DNA of 64,000 bases, taken from contig NZ_CP114905.1 in NCBI RefSeq assembly GCF_027497195.1, forward strand, positions 6,397,001 to 6,461,000, written 5' to 3'. The DNA is from Streptomyces sp. WMMC500 (GTDB taxonomy: Bacteria > Actinomycetota > Actinomycetes > Streptomycetales > Streptomycetaceae). How positions within the stretch are numbered: the first letter of the stretch is position 1; each line of letters begins with the position of its first letter. Under the pieces are notes generated by a model, which worked only from the letters and a program-made list of their open reading frames with translations, had not been told where the DNA came from and did no database searches. Position numbers and translations under genes: made by a program. Below, piece by piece: positions 45,514-55,159 of the stretch.

Positions 45514-46806
45514 GTGGCACGCATCGGTGACGGCGGCGATCTGCTCAAATGCTCGTTCTGCGGAAAGAGCCAGAAGCAGGTCAAGAAGCTCATCGCAGGA
45601 CCCGGTGTCTACATCTGCGACGAGTGCATCGACCTCTGTAACGAGATCATCGAAGAGGAGCTGGCCGAGAGCTCCGAGGTGCGCTGGGAGGAACTGCCCA
45701 AGCCCCGCGAGATCTACGAGTTCCTGGAGGGCTACGTCGTCGGCCAGGAGGCCGCCAAGAAGGCGCTCTCCGTCGCCGTCTACAACCACTACAAGCGGGT
45801 GCAGGCGGGCGAGAACGGCGCCGCGGCGCAGAACCGCGAGGACGGCATCGAGCTGTCGAAGTCCAACATCCTGCTGCTCGGCCCCACCGGCTCCGGCAAG
45901 ACGCTGCTGGCGCAGACCCTGGCCCGGATGCTCAACGTCCCCTTCGCCATCGCCGACGCCACCGCCCTCACCGAGGCGGGGTATGTCGGCGAGGACGTCG
46001 AGAACATCCTGCTGAAGCTGATCCAGGCCGCCGACTACGACGTCAAGAAGGCCGAGACCGGCATCATCTACATCGACGAGATCGACAAGGTCGCACGGAA
46101 GAGTGAGAACCCGTCGATCACCCGTGACGTCTCCGGCGAGGGCGTGCAGCAGGCGCTGCTGAAGATCCTGGAGGGCACGACGGCCTCCGTGCCGCCGCAG
46201 GGCGGCAGGAAGCACCCGCACCAGGAGTTCATCCAGATCGACACGACGAACGTGCTGTTCATCGTCGGCGGCGCCTTCGCCGGCCTGGAGAAGCTCATCG
46301 AGTCCCGGGCGGGCGCCAAGGGCATCGGCTTCGGCGCCACCATCCGCTCCAAGCGCGAGCTGGCGAACGAGGACCCGTTCCAGGAGGTCATGCCCGAGGA
46401 CCTGGTGAAGTACGGCATGATCCCCGAGTTCATCGGGCGGCTGCCGGTCATCACCAGCGTGCACAACCTGGACCGGGCCGCCCTGCTGAAGATCCTGGTC
46501 GAGCCGCGCAACGCGCTCGTCAAGCAGTACCAGCGCCTCTTCGAACTCGACGGCGTCGAGCTGGACTTCGACCGCCCGGCGCTGGAGGCCATCGCCGACC
46601 AGGCCATCCTCCGCGGCACCGGCGCCCGCGGGCTGCGCGCCATCATGGAGGAGGTGCTGCAGTCCGTGATGTACGAGGTGCCGTCCCGCAAGGACGTCGC
46701 CCGCGTGGTCATCACGGAGGAGGCGGTGCACTCCAACGTCAACCCGACGCTGGTGCCCCGCTCCCGCACCGCCGAGCCGGAGCAGCGGCACCAGGAGAGC
46801 GCCTGA
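45514..46806 (+). CDS. clpX: ATP-dependent Clp protease ATP-binding subunit ClpX
   Basis: An AAA+ unfoldase feeding substrates to ClpP1P2. 430 aa from GTG 45514, with GAAGGGGAAG just upstream; the frame is open to 45379, but homologues begin at [20 protein letters not shown]. The zinc-binding domain has Cys13, Cys16, Cys35 and Cys38. Walker A GPTGSGKT is at 123-130, Walker B is [11 protein letters not shown], and the pore loop and IGF-type ClpP-contact region ([11 protein letters not shown]) are present. Sensor-2 [11 protein letters not shown] is also conserved. It is transcribed in the same direction as clpP1P2 and probably also from its own promoter. A strong terminator follows. Confidence 0.97.
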   Translation: MARIGDGGDLLKCSFCGKSQKQVKKLIAGPGVYICDECIDLCNEIIEEELAESSEVRWEELPKPREIYEFLEGYVVGQEAAKKALSVAVYNHYKRVQAGENGAAAQNREDGIELSKSNILLLGPTGSGKTLLAQTLARMLNVPFAIADATALTEAGYVGEDVENILLKLIQAADYDVKKAETGIIYIDEIDKVARKSENPSITRDVSGEGVQQALLKILEGTTASVPPQGGRKHPHQEFIQIDTTNVLFIVGGAFAGLEKLIESRAGAKGIGFGATIRSKRELANEDPFQEVMPEDLVKYGMIPEFIGRLPVITSVHNLDRAALLKILVEPRNALVKQYQRLFELDGVELDFDRPALEAIADQAILRGTGARGLRAIMEEVLQSVMYEVPSRKDVARVVITEEAVHSNVNPTLVPRSRTAEPEQRHQESA

Positions 46807-46872
46807 GCCGCACGCGCTCAGCGGCCGCCACGTCCCGGACGAGCCGGGCGCGGCACGCCGTACCCACACGGA

Positions 46873-46899
46873 AAGGGGCCGCCCACCGGGCGGCCCCTT
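46873..46899. terminator. Bidirectional terminator between clpX and the convergent gene
   Basis: A perfect 12-bp stem AAGGGGCCGCCC / GGGCGGCCCCTT with a 3-nt loop. A and T runs flank the GC core, so it works on both strands. Confidence 0.8.
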
Positions 46900-46918
46900 C
46901 GCGTGTGTGCCGTCGGGC

Positions 46919-48016
46919 TCAGCCGAGCGGCACCCGGACGTCGTTGCGGACGTCCGCGGTGGTGGTCGCGGCCTCGTCGATGCTCGTCTCGCCGCCGGTG
47001 ATGATCAGCGACGGGTCGGTCATGGCGACGTAGCCGATGGTGCTGCTGTCGGCCCAGGCGCAGGTCGGGAAGTTGAAGCTGTCGACCGGCGCGCCGGAGT
47101 CGTCGCTGGAGAACTTCACGTACTGGCACTTCATCGAAGCGCCCTCCTCCAGGCCCTCGGGCTGGACCTCCTCCGGGCTGCCGACCAGCTCGGCGCTGTC
47201 GCCACCGCCCGCGGACGGGTCGGCGGCGGCCTCCTCGGCCATGTACGTGAAGAACGCGTCCAGGACCATGTCCGGGTCGGAGACCTCGCCGTAGACGCCC
47301 TGGAACTGCAGGATCTTCGCCGTGGCGCTGTCGCCCGCCTTGTAGCCGGCGCCGACGTCCTTCGGGTCGGAGATCCCGATCGTCTCCAACTGGTCGATGT
47401 CGCTCGACGAGAGCCCGGAGCCGGAACTGCTCGCGGCGTCCTTCTGGTACTCGGTCGCGACCGTCTCGGGGGCCGTCAGCTTGTACTTCTCGTCGCTGGC
47501 GGGCGGGTCGTCCCCGCCGCCGCCGTCGTCCCCGCTGCCGCCGTCGGTCTGCGAGTTCTTCGACTCGTCCTTCTTGCCGTCGTCCTCGTCGTCGCCGCCG
47601 ATCAGGAAGAACGCGGCCACGGCTATCACCGCGACCGCGACCACGGCGCCGACGACGACGAACAGGGTCTTGTTCTTGCCGCCGCCGGCCGGCGGCGGCG
47701 GGGGAGCCTGACCGTACCCGGGCTGCTGCCCGTACGCCTGCTGCTGCTGGCCGTACTGCTGCTGGCCGTAACCCCCGGGCTGCCCGTACGCGCCGGGCTG
47801 TTGCTGCTGCCCGTAGCCCTGGTCGCCGCCCTGCTGCGGGTAGCCGTAGCCGGGCTGACCCGGCTGGCCGGGCTGCGCCGGCTGGGCGTAGGGAGACTGC
47901 GCCGGCTGCTGCGGGGGCTGCGGGGGCTGGCCGTAGGGACCGGGCTGCCCGTACGGGCCTGGCTGCTGCCCTCCACCCCCGTACGGTCCGGGTGGCGGCG
48001 GCTGGTTGTGACTCAT
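46919..48016 (-). CDS. Membrane-anchored protein with Pro/Gln/Gly/Tyr-rich N-terminus
   Basis: 365 aa. Residues 1-112 are low-complexity, with repeated PYGQP, GYGQ and QQQ units, likely cytoplasmic and disordered. One membrane helix follows (TLFVVVGAVVAVAVIAVAAFFLIGG), then an acidic DDEDDGKKDESKN linker and a folded extracellular domain of about 200 residues with two cysteines (KCQY and PTCAW), probably disulphide-bonded. This layout is common for Streptomyces surface proteins of unknown function. The start at 48016 (MSHNQPPPPGP) has GGAGGGAACC upstream. It is divergent from valS and convergent with clpX; I infer no role from the context. Confidence 0.85.
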   Translation of the reverse strand: MSHNQPPPPGPYGGGGQQPGPYGQPGPYGQPPQPPQQPAQSPYAQPAQPGQPGQPGYGYPQQGGDQGYGQQQQPGAYGQPGGYGQQQYGQQQQAYGQQPGYGQAPPPPPAGGGKNKTLFVVVGAVVAVAVIAVAAFFLIGGDDEDDGKKDESKNSQTDGGSGDDGGGGDDPPASDEKYKLTAPETVATEYQKDAASSSGSGLSSSDIDQLETIGISDPKDVGAGYKAGDSATAKILQFQGVYGEVSDPDMVLDAFFTYMAEEAAADPSAGGGDSAELVGSPEEVQPEGLEEGASMKCQYVKFSSDDSGAPVDSFNFPTCAWADSSTIGYVAMTDPSLIITGGETSIDEAATTTADVRNDVRVPLG

Positions 48017-48165
48017 TCCGGTTCCCTCCGTGAGTTAATGCTGTCCGCCCATACTGTCGGATCGCGCCGCGTCGTGCTGCCTCGGGTCTCGAACAGTCGC
48101 CGCGCGGTTGTCCACAAGGACGCACGCGGTCCACAACTGGTTCGCAGCGGAGTGTGACGCGCCTC

Positions 48166-48171
48166 TAGACT
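48166..48171 (+). promoter_or_regulatory. -10 element TAGACT for leaderless valS mRNA
   Basis: TAGACT ends 7 nt before the GTG at 48179 and no ribosome-binding site is present. The arrangement is identical to that at rpiB. Confidence 0.6.
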
Positions 48172-48178
48172 GGCCGGC

Positions 48179-50806
48179 GTGACCGACGCAGAGAACCCGC
48201 AGAGCAGCGCAGCAGAACTTCCCACGCAGTACACGCCCGGCGAGGTCGAGACCTCGCTGTACGAGGGCTGGGTAGAGCGCGGTTACTTCGCGGCGGACGC
48301 CAAGAGCGACAAGCCGCCGTACGCGATCGTCATCCCCCCGCCGAACGTCACGGGGAGCCTCCATCTCGGCCACGCCTTCGAGCACACGCTGATCGACGCC
48401 CTCACCCGCCGCAAGCGCATGCAGGGGTACGAGACGCTGTGGCAGCCCGGCATGGACCACGCCGGCATCGCCACGCAGAACGTCGTGGAGCGCGAGCTGG
48501 CCAAGGAGGGCCTGTCGCGGCACGATCTGGGCCGCGAGGCGTTCGTCGAGCGGGTGTGGACGTGGAAGGCGGAGTCCGGCGGGCAGATCGCCGGCCAGAT
48601 GCGCCGCCTCGGCGACGGCGTGGACTGGAGCCGCGACCGCTTCACCATGGACGAGGGCCTGTCGCGCGCCGTCCAGACCATCTTCAAGCGGCTGTTCGAC
48701 GACGAGCTGATCTACCGCGCGGAGCGCATCATCAACTGGTGCCCCCGCTGCCTCACCGCGATCTCGGACATCGAGGTGGAGTACCAGGAGGACGACGGCG
48801 AGCTGGTCTCCGTCCGCTACGGCGAGGGCGAGCAGTCCATCGTCGTGGCCACCACCCGCGCGGAGACGATGCTCGGCGACACCGCCGTCGCGGTCCACCC
48901 GGACGACGAGCGCTACCGCCACCTCGTCGGCACGGAGATCGTGCTGCCGCTCACCGGCCGCCGCATCCCCGTCGTCGCCGACGCGCACGTGGACCCGGAG
49001 TTCGGCTCCGGCGCCGTGAAGGTGACCCCGGCGCACGACCCGAACGACTTCGAGATCGGCCGCCGCCACGGCCTGCCGATGCTCACGATCATGGACGAGC
49101 ACGCGGTCATCACCGCCCACGGCCCGTTTCAGGGCCTGGACCGGCTGGAGGCCCGCTCGGCGATCGTCGCCGCGCTGCGCGCCGACGGCCGGATCGTGGC
49201 TGAGAAGCGCCCGTACGTGCACTCGGTGGGCCACTGCTCCCGCTGCAAGACGACGATCGAGCCGCGGCTGTCCATGCAGTGGTGGGTCAGGGTCGGCCCG
49301 CTGGCGAAGGCCGCGGGCGACGCGGTGCGCGACGGCCGGGTGGCCATCCACCCGAAGGAGATGGAGTCCCGCTACTTCGGCTGGGTCGACAACCTCAACG
49401 ACTGGTGCATCTCCCGCCAGCTCTGGTGGGGCCACCGCATCCCCGTCTGGCACGGCCCGGACGGCGAGCTGGTCTGCGTCGGCCCCGGCGAGGAGCCGCC
49501 GAGCGGCGAGGGCTGGACGCAGGACACCGACGTGCTGGACACGTGGTTCTCGTCCGGCCTGTGGCCGTTCTCCACGCTGGGCTGGCCGGAGGAGACCGAG
49601 AGCCTCGCGAAGTTCTATCCGAACGCGGTCATGGTCACGGGCTACGACATCCTCTTCTTCTGGGTCGCCCGGATGATGATGTTCGGGCTGTACGCGATGG
49701 ACGGGGAGATCCCGTTCCGTACGATCGCGCTGCACGGCATGGTCCGCGACCAGTTCGGCAAGAAGATGTCGAAGTCCTTCGGGAACGCGGTGGATCCGCT
49801 GGACTGGATGGACAAGTACGGCTCCGACGCCGTCCGCTTCACCCTCGCCCGCGGCGCCAACCCCGGCACCGACGTGCCGATCGGCGAGGACTGGGTGCAG
49901 GGCTCGCGGAACTTCGCGAACAAGGTGTGGAACGCCACGCGCTTCGCGCTGATGAACGGCGCCACGGTCGAGGGCCCGCTGCCCGCCGCGGCCGAGCTGT
50001 CCACGACGGACCGCTGGATTCTCTCGCGGCTCGGCGCCGTCGTCGCCGAGGTCGACGCGCTCTACGACGACTTCCAGTTCGCGAAGCTCTCCGACGTGCT
50101 GTTCCACTTCGCCTGGGACGAGGTCTTCGACTGGTACGTGGAGCTGTCCAAGACGACGTTCGCGGCCGGCGGCCCCGCGGCCGACGCCTCGCGCCGCGTC
50201 CTGGGCGAGGTCCTCGACGTCACGCTGCGGCTGCTGCACCCGGTGGTCCCGTTCGTCACCGAGGCGCTGTGGACGACGCTGACGGGCCGCGAGTCCCTCG
50301 TGATCGCCGACTGGCCCGCCGACGCCGGCTTCCGCGACGCGGCGGCCGAGGCGGAGATCGTGAAGCTCCAGGAGGTCGTCACCGAGGTCCGCCGCTTCCG
50401 CGCCGACCAGGGCCTCCAGCCGGGCCAGCGGGTGCCCGCCCGGGTCGAGCTGACCGGCGCGGGGCTGGCGGCGCACGACGCCGCTATGCGGCAACTGCTG
50501 CGCCTGCAGCCCGAGGACGCGGCCGGCCGGGAGTTCACCGCCACGGCGTCGCTGCCGGTGGCCGGGGCGACCGTCGCGCTGGACCTGTCCGGGACGATCG
50601 ACGTGGCGGCCGAGCGCAAGCGGCTGACGAAGGACCTGGCCGCGGCCGAGAAGGAGAAGACGCAGGCGGAGGCCAAGCTCGGCAACGAGGGCTTTCTCGC
50701 CAAGGCGCCGGAGCCGGTCGTGGCGAAGATCCGTACCCGGCTGGCGAAGGCCGAGGAGGACATCGTCCGCATCGGCGCCCAGTTGGAGCGCCTGCCGCAG
50801 GCGTAG
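48179..50806 (+). CDS. valS: Valyl-tRNA synthetase
   Basis: Charges tRNA-Val. 875 aa, full length. The class I signatures are His62-Leu-Gly-His65 in [11 protein letters not shown] and KMSKS at 529-533 in [10 protein letters not shown]. The editing domain ([37 protein letters not shown]) is intact. The C-terminal coiled coil ([29 protein letters not shown]) is typical for ValRS. The start is GTG 48179 and the mRNA is probably leaderless (TAGACT 7 nt upstream). I looked for a T-box leader and there is no room for one. Confidence 0.97.
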   Translation: MTDAENPQSSAAELPTQYTPGEVETSLYEGWVERGYFAADAKSDKPPYAIVIPPPNVTGSLHLGHAFEHTLIDALTRRKRMQGYETLWQPGMDHAGIATQNVVERELAKEGLSRHDLGREAFVERVWTWKAESGGQIAGQMRRLGDGVDWSRDRFTMDEGLSRAVQTIFKRLFDDELIYRAERIINWCPRCLTAISDIEVEYQEDDGELVSVRYGEGEQSIVVATTRAETMLGDTAVAVHPDDERYRHLVGTEIVLPLTGRRIPVVADAHVDPEFGSGAVKVTPAHDPNDFEIGRRHGLPMLTIMDEHAVITAHGPFQGLDRLEARSAIVAALRADGRIVAEKRPYVHSVGHCSRCKTTIEPRLSMQWWVRVGPLAKAAGDAVRDGRVAIHPKEMESRYFGWVDNLNDWCISRQLWWGHRIPVWHGPDGELVCVGPGEEPPSGEGWTQDTDVLDTWFSSGLWPFSTLGWPEETESLAKFYPNAVMVTGYDILFFWVARMMMFGLYAMDGEIPFRTIALHGMVRDQFGKKMSKSFGNAVDPLDWMDKYGSDAVRFTLARGANPGTDVPIGEDWVQGSRNFANKVWNATRFALMNGATVEGPLPAAAELSTTDRWILSRLGAVVAEVDALYDDFQFAKLSDVLFHFAWDEVFDWYVELSKTTFAAGGPAADASRRVLGEVLDVTLRLLHPVVPFVTEALWTTLTGRESLVIADWPADAGFRDAAAEAEIVKLQEVVTEVRRFRADQGLQPGQRVPARVELTGAGLAAHDAAMRQLLRLQPEDAAGREFTATASLPVAGATVALDLSGTIDVAAERKRLTKDLAAAEKEKTQAEAKLGNEGFLAKAPEPVVAKIRTRLAKAEEDIVRIGAQLERLPQA

Positions 50807-50813
50807 CGCGTAC

Positions 50814-50849
50814 CGTACGGGCCCGGGACGACCGCCCCGGGCCCGTACG
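50814..50849. terminator. Bidirectional terminator valS / dehydrogenase
   Basis: A perfect 14-bp inverted repeat CGTACGGGCCCGGG / CCCGGGCCCGTACG with an 8-nt loop, between convergent stops. Confidence 0.75.
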
Positions 50850-50854
50850 CCGGG

Positions 50855-51928
50855 CTACGCGCTGTGGCCCAGGGACTCCGGCCGGACCGGGTGCGCGAAG
50901 GGCAACCCGGCCGCGTAGCGGGCCAGTTCACCGGCCGCCGCCCGGCCCAGCCGCGGCAGCTCGCCCGCCAGGGACCCCGCGACGTGCGGCGTCAGCAGCA
51001 CGTTCGGCAGCTCGTACAGCGGCGAGCCGGCCGGCAGGATCTCCGGCTCGGTGACGTCCAGGACGGCGTGCAGCCGCCCCGCGACCAGCTCCTCCGTCAG
51101 CGCCTCCTGGTCCACCAGCGAGCCCCGCGCGGTGTTGACGAGCGTCGCCCCGTCCCGCATCGACGCGAGCAGCGCGCGGCTGATCAGGTGCCGGGTCTCC
51201 GGCAGCGCCGGCGCGTGCACGGTGACGACGTCGGCGGTGGCGCACAGCTCGTCGAGTGGTGCGGGCGTGGCGCCGAGCGCGCGCAGTTCGCCCTCGTCCG
51301 CGTACGGGTCGTACACCAGCGCCGACAGGTCGTACGGGCGCAGCAGCTCCAGCACCCGCCGCCCGATCTGGGAGGCGCCGACGACGCCGACGGTGCGCCG
51401 GTAGTTGCCGGCGCCCGGATGGTCTCCGTACCAGTCGTACGGGCCGCGCCGCCGCCGGTACTCCTCCCGCACCTGAAGCACCCGCTTGTTGGCGAACAGC
51501 ACCGCCGCGACGGTGTACTCCGCCACCGGCAGCGCGTTCGCCCACGCCGAGGAGGAGACCGCGATCCCGCGCCGCCACACCGCCTCGGTGAGGTGGTGCT
51601 TGACGGACCCCGCGGCGTGCACGACGGCCCGCAGCAGCGGGGCCCCGGCGAGCACCGCCTCGTCCAGCGGCGGGCAGCCCCAGCACGTCACGAGCACCTC
51701 GGCGCGCGCCAGCGCGGCCGCCGCCCGCGGCTCGGCGAAGTCCGCGGCGACCAGGCCGGGTTCGAAGTCCGCGACCTCGGCGAGCCGGTCCCGGGTCGCC
51801 GCGTCGAAGAGCAGCGGCAGGGTGTCGGGGGCCATCGCGAACAGGGCGCGCGGGCGGCGCGCCGCGCCGCCCGGAGGGCTGCCCGGGGAGTCGCCCGGGG
51901 GATCGTTCGGGGAGTCGTTCGGGGACAC
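50855..51928 (-). CDS. D-isomer-specific 2-hydroxyacid dehydrogenase
   Basis: 357 aa from GTG 51928, with AGGAGG 7 nt upstream. The first 20 residues (SPNDSPNDPPGDSPGSPPGG) are a short Asp/Pro repeat unlike the family core and look added. The Rossmann motif is GVVGASQIGRRVLELL. The catalytic residues appear as Arg in NTARGSLVDQEAL, Glu in DVTEPEILP and His in LTPHVAGS. It reduces a 2-keto acid or oxidises the corresponding D-2-hydroxyacid in the cytoplasm; the substrate is unknown. It is a single gene between convergent valS and divergent folC. Confidence 0.9.
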   Translation of the reverse strand: MSPNDSPNDPPGDSPGSPPGGAARRPRALFAMAPDTLPLLFDAATRDRLAEVADFEPGLVAADFAEPRAAAALARAEVLVTCWGCPPLDEAVLAGAPLLRAVVHAAGSVKHHLTEAVWRRGIAVSSSAWANALPVAEYTVAAVLFANKRVLQVREEYRRRRGPYDWYGDHPGAGNYRRTVGVVGASQIGRRVLELLRPYDLSALVYDPYADEGELRALGATPAPLDELCATADVVTVHAPALPETRHLISRALLASMRDGATLVNTARGSLVDQEALTEELVAGRLHAVLDVTEPEILPAGSPLYELPNVLLTPHVAGSLAGELPRLGRAAAGELARYAAGLPFAHPVRPESLGHSA

Positions 51929-52021
51929 GCGGTCGCCTCCTGTGTCGAACCTGCGATCCGACGCTGCTTGTCGTACATCCGCCGGCCCCCCGCCGGAGCG
52001 GGGAGTGTCGTAGCCGGACCC

Positions 52022-52027
52022 TAGACT
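52022..52027 (+). promoter_or_regulatory. -10 element TAGACT for leaderless folC mRNA
   Basis: TAGACT ends 6 nt before the GTG at 52034, with no ribosome-binding site. Confidence 0.6.
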
Positions 52028-52033
52028 GGCACC

Positions 52034-53626
52034 GTGAGCGCCCGCGATGAACCCGCAGGTCCCGACCCGGATGAGACTCCCGGCGGCCGGGACACCCCGG
52101 ACAGCCCCGACAGCCCCGACGACGCAGCCTTCGACGAGATCGTCGACACCGAGACCGACCGCGACCCCGACCTGGCGGTCATCGAGGCCGGCAGTCGCAC
52201 GCTGCGCACCCAGGCGGGCCCGCCCGCCGGCGACGGCGTGCCGGCGCCCCCGGCCGACCCCGAGGTGGCGCGCGCCCTGCGCGAGGCCGAGGCCGAGCTG
52301 CTGGCGCGCTGGCCGGAGACGCGCATCGACCCGTCGCTGGAGCGCATCCGCGCGCTGCTCGACATCCTCGGCGAGCCGCAGCGGGCGTACCCGTCGATCC
52401 ACCTGACCGGCACGAACGGCAAGTCCTCCACGGCCCGGATGATCGAGGCGCTGCTGGTGGCGTGCGACCTGCGGACGGGGCGCTTCACCAGCCCGCACCT
52501 GCAGTCGATCACGGAGCGGATCGGCCTGGACGGGGCGCCGATCGACGCCGAGCGGTTCGTGGAGACGTACCGCGAGCTGAAGCCGTACGCGGAGATGGTC
52601 GACGCCCGGCAGGAGCACCCGCTGTCGTTCTTCGAGATGCTCACCGCGATGGCCTTCGCCGCGTTCGCCGAGGCCCCGGTGGACGTCGCGGTCGTCGAGG
52701 TCGGCCTCGGCGGCACCTGGGACAGCACGAACGTCATCGACGCCGCCGTCGCCGTCGTCACCCCCATCGCCGTCGACCACAGCAGGCTGCTCGGGGACAC
52801 CCCCGGCGCCATCGCCGCGGACAAGGCGGGGATCGTGAAGAAGACCGCGACGTCCCCGGGCGGCGGCCCCGGCACCGTCGTGATCATGGCCCAGCAGCCC
52901 GTCGACGCCGCGCAGGTCCTGCTGAAGCGGGCCGTAGAGGTGGACGCGACGGTGGCGCGCGAGGGCATGGAGTTCGGCGTGCTGAGCCGGGAGGTCGCCG
53001 TCGGCGGGCAGTTGCTGACGCTGCGCGGCCTCGGCGGCGAGTACCCCGAGGTCTTCCTGCCGCTGCACGGCGAGCACATGGCGCACAACGCCGCGGTCGC
53101 GCTCGCCGCCGTCGAGGCGTTCTTCGGCGTCGGCTCGGAGCACGCCCGCAGCCTCGACCTCGACACCGTCCGGCGCGCCTTCGCCGGCGTCACCTCGCCG
53201 GGCCGCCTGGAGGTCGTACGGACCTCGCCCACCGTCGTCCTCGACGCCGCCCACAACCCGGCAGGCGCGCAGGCCACCGCCGCGGGCGTGCAGGAGGCGT
53301 TCGGCTTCAGCCGGCTCGTCGGCGTCGTCGGCACCAGCAGGGACAAGGACGTGCGGGGCGTGCTGGAGGCGTTCGAGCCGATCTTCACCGAGGTCGTCGT
53401 CACCCGGAACTCGACCACCCGCGCCATGGACCCGGACGAGCTGGCCGCCCTCGCCGTCGAGGTCTTCGGCAGCGAGCGCGTGCAGGTCGAGCCGCGCCTC
53501 GACGACGCCCTGGAGGCGGCGATCACCCTGGCGGAGGAGGAGGACGAGTACGCGGGCGCGGGCGTGCTGGTCACCGGCTCCGTGATCACCGCAGGAGAAG
53601 CCCGGCTGCTGCTCGGCAGCACATAG
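52034..53626 (+). CDS. folC: Folylpolyglutamate synthase / dihydrofolate synthase
   Basis: Adds glutamate to dihydropteroate and folates. 530 aa from GTG 52034. The enzyme core begins near residue 75 (ALREAEAELLARWPETRIDPSLERI). The P-loop is TGTNGKSSTARM, followed by the conserved FTSPHLQSITERI, VAVVEVGLGGTWDSTN, TPIAVDHSRLLGDT and VLDAAHNPAGA. The first 75 residues are an acidic Asp/Pro-rich extension, as seen in other actinobacterial FolC proteins, with no catalytic residues. The mRNA is probably leaderless. DUF4233 and ndk follow in the same direction, the standard Streptomyces order. Confidence 0.96.
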   Translation: MSARDEPAGPDPDETPGGRDTPDSPDSPDDAAFDEIVDTETDRDPDLAVIEAGSRTLRTQAGPPAGDGVPAPPADPEVARALREAEAELLARWPETRIDPSLERIRALLDILGEPQRAYPSIHLTGTNGKSSTARMIEALLVACDLRTGRFTSPHLQSITERIGLDGAPIDAERFVETYRELKPYAEMVDARQEHPLSFFEMLTAMAFAAFAEAPVDVAVVEVGLGGTWDSTNVIDAAVAVVTPIAVDHSRLLGDTPGAIAADKAGIVKKTATSPGGGPGTVVIMAQQPVDAAQVLLKRAVEVDATVAREGMEFGVLSREVAVGGQLLTLRGLGGEYPEVFLPLHGEHMAHNAAVALAAVEAFFGVGSEHARSLDLDTVRRAFAGVTSPGRLEVVRTSPTVVLDAAHNPAGAQATAAGVQEAFGFSRLVGVVGTSRDKDVRGVLEAFEPIFTEVVVTRNSTTRAMDPDELAALAVEVFGSERVQVEPRLDDALEAAITLAEEEDEYAGAGVLVTGSVITAGEARLLLGST

Positions 53627-53749
53627 CCCGGAGGGCGGGGCGGGCGACACATACCTCGGGTGCGCCCACTACCCTGGCGGGAGACGGACGGGTGCACCGT
53701 TGCCCGTGTGCCGGGTCCGTCCTCACCGCCGAACGAGAAGGGGCGAGCG

Positions 53750-54109
53750 ATGCGCACGCTCTGTGCGAGCACGCTGATCGGCGAGATCCTCGTCATCGGC
53801 CTGACGGGTCTCGTCGCGATGCAGCAGTCCGACCTGTCGAACGGAACGATCTGGGCGGTCAGCGGCGCCGCCATGCTGCTGTGCCTGCTGGTCTGCGGCA
53901 TGCTCGGCCGCCCCGGCGCCGTGCAGGTCGGCTGGGGCCTGCAGATCGCGCTGATCGCCTCCGGCTTCGTGGTGCCGGCGATGTTCTTCCTGGGCGCGGT
54001 CTTCGCCGCCCTGTGGTGGGCGTCGGTGTACTACGGCCGGATCGTCGACCAGGCCAAGGCGGCGCGGGCCCGCGCCGCCGCGGAGGAGACCGACGGCGCC
54101 CCGGCGTAG
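53750..54109 (+). CDS. DUF4233 membrane protein
   Basis: A 119-aa protein with four hydrophobic segments (STLIGEILVIGLTGLVAM, GTIWAVSGAAMLLCLLVCGML, WGLQIALIASGFVVPAMFF, LGAVFAALWWASVYYG) and a charged cytoplasmic tail. I chose ATG 53750 because GAGAAGGGG (53735-53743) is 6 nt upstream and the hydrophobic protein begins there; GTG 53708 in the same frame is possible. The family is linked to folC in actinobacteria, with unknown function. Confidence 0.88.
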   Translation: MRTLCASTLIGEILVIGLTGLVAMQQSDLSNGTIWAVSGAAMLLCLLVCGMLGRPGAVQVGWGLQIALIASGFVVPAMFFLGAVFAALWWASVYYGRIVDQAKAARARAAAEETDGAPA

Positions 54110-54200
54110 CCGCGTCGGCGGGGATGCGTGCGGGCGCCCGCGAGCAGCCCGGTAGGGTCGGATTCCCCCGAAACCAGCAACGCACTGCCAGGAGCCGTAC

Positions 54201-54614
54201 ATGAGCCAGCGCACGCTCGTCCTCCTCAAGCCCGACGCGGTACGCCGCGGGCTGGTCGGCGAGATCATCGGCCGGATCGAGCGGAAGGCCGGCTGGTCGA
54301 TCGCCGCGCTCGAGCTGCGCACCCTCGACCGCTCGATCCTGGAGCAGCACTACGCCGAGCACGTGGGCCGGCCGTTCTACGAGCCGTTGGTGGAGTTCAT
54401 GGCCTCGGGACCGGTCGTCGCGCTCGTGGTCGAGGGCGAGCGGGTCATCGAGGGAGTCCGTACCCTGTCCGGGCCGACCGACCCGATCGCCGCCGCGCCC
54501 GGCAGCATCCGCGGCGACTTCGGCACCATCGTCCGCGAGAACCTCGTGCACGCCTCCGACTCCGAGGAATCCGCCGCGCGCGAGCTGAAGCTGTTCTTCC
54601 CCGACCTGGCCTGA
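54201..54614 (+). CDS. ndk: Nucleoside diphosphate kinase
   Basis: Equilibrates nucleoside tri- and diphosphates. 137 aa. The N-terminus is MSQRTLVLLKPDAVRRGLVGEI. The active-site histidine is in the motif N-L-V-H-A-S-D-S (ENLVHASDSEESA). AGGAG (54190-54194) lies 6 nt before the ATG. A TAGGGT hexamer at about 54152-54157 is a likely -10. A terminator follows at 54651. In related genomes mreB comes next; here only its first codons are found. Confidence 0.97.
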   Translation: MSQRTLVLLKPDAVRRGLVGEIIGRIERKAGWSIAALELRTLDRSILEQHYAEHVGRPFYEPLVEFMASGPVVALVVEGERVIEGVRTLSGPTDPIAAAPGSIRGDFGTIVRENLVHASDSEESAARELKLFFPDLA

Positions 54615-54650
54615 CGTCCGCGCAGGTCGGCAGCGGGCCCGACGCCCGAC

Positions 54651-54677
54651 GAGGCGACCGGATCATTCGGTCGCCTC
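54651..54677 (+). terminator. Rho-independent terminator after ndk
   Basis: A 10-bp perfect stem GAGGCGACCG / CGGTCGCCTC with a 7-nt loop and a short TT tail. Confidence 0.75.
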
Positions 54678-54853
54678 TTGGCATGTGCAAGCGAAAAGAG
54701 GGAATGGGGCTACCGACACGGTGCCGTATTGACTGCGACACCCTCGCTCCCTCCACGACCTCGCGAGACTACGATGTCCCCCACGGGCCGTAGCGCGCGC
54801 CGCCCGGCTGCCGACCCCCGTCCGCCACCACCTCGGAAGGCCAGACGTACCCC

Positions 54854-54988
54854 ATGGCGAACAACATGTCTTTTTCGCCATGCGGTACCTCACTTGTCGC
54901 CGGATCCTGGCCTGTTGGCCATGGCGGACCGTGCGCGCCGAGGGTGAATGGTGGTTGTGACCAGCAAGGATTCGCAGATGGTGAGTAA
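54854..54988 (+). pseudogene. mreB: 5' fragment of mreB interrupted by an integrated element (left junction)
   Basis: After ndk and a 240-bp upstream region, the frame begins MANNMSF, which agrees with the start of Streptomyces MreB as I recall it (xxNxMSFIGRDMAVDLG). After seven codons the sequence changes to SPCGTSLVAGS and stops at 54988, so the actin-like protein is not encoded here. The break falls at ATGTCTTTTTCG. It lies inside an inverted repeat CATGGCGAA (54853-54861) / TTCGCCATG (54874-54882) with a 12-nt spacer, the form expected of a tyrosine-recombinase core. I interpret this as attL; the rest of mreB should lie beyond the far end of the element, possibly with a replaced start. 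The identification rests on the short match plus conserved gene order. Confidence 0.6.
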
Positions 54989-55034
54989 CAGTATGAGTTT
55001 TTCGCCATGTGGGATCATTCTGCTGGCCGGGTGA
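54978..55034 (+). pseudogene. Second mreB-like start / attachment-site copy
   Basis: ATG 54978 (with AAGGA upstream at 54966-54970) opens a frame reading MVSNSMSFSPCGIILLAG and then a stop. It parallels the first copy codon by codon (MSFSPCGTSLVAG), and the 13-bp string GTTTTTCGCCATG contains the TTCGCCATG arm. Sequence differences between the copies are partly synonymous. It has its own ribosome-binding site and a diverged mreB-like start, as expected for an attP-type site that supplies a new 5' end to mreB upon integration. It is therefore either a second attachment site from a tandem or former element, or the att site of the element that follows. Confidence 0.5.
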
Positions 55035-55159
55035 TCATCCTTTCATTTGTCGGCGTGTTCCCTTTCTTCTGACGCTTGTCAGAGTTGTATGTGCGCCACG
55101 CATCGCCGCGTGGCCCAAGTCGGGCCCCGCGTACGGACGGAAAGGGACCTGACACACCG
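55035..55159. promoter_or_regulatory. Leader region of the integrase gene with two hairpins
   Basis: Contains TCTGAC-GCTT-GTCAGA (55068-55083) and GCCACGC-ATCGCC-GCGTGGC (55095-55114). These are possible arm sites, operators or leader hairpins in front of the recombinase. Confidence 0.4.

Noticed and set aside
48100..48178. T-box or other leader before valS
   Set aside because: The -10 element is 7 nt from the start codon and the gap to the divergent gene is too short for a T-box.
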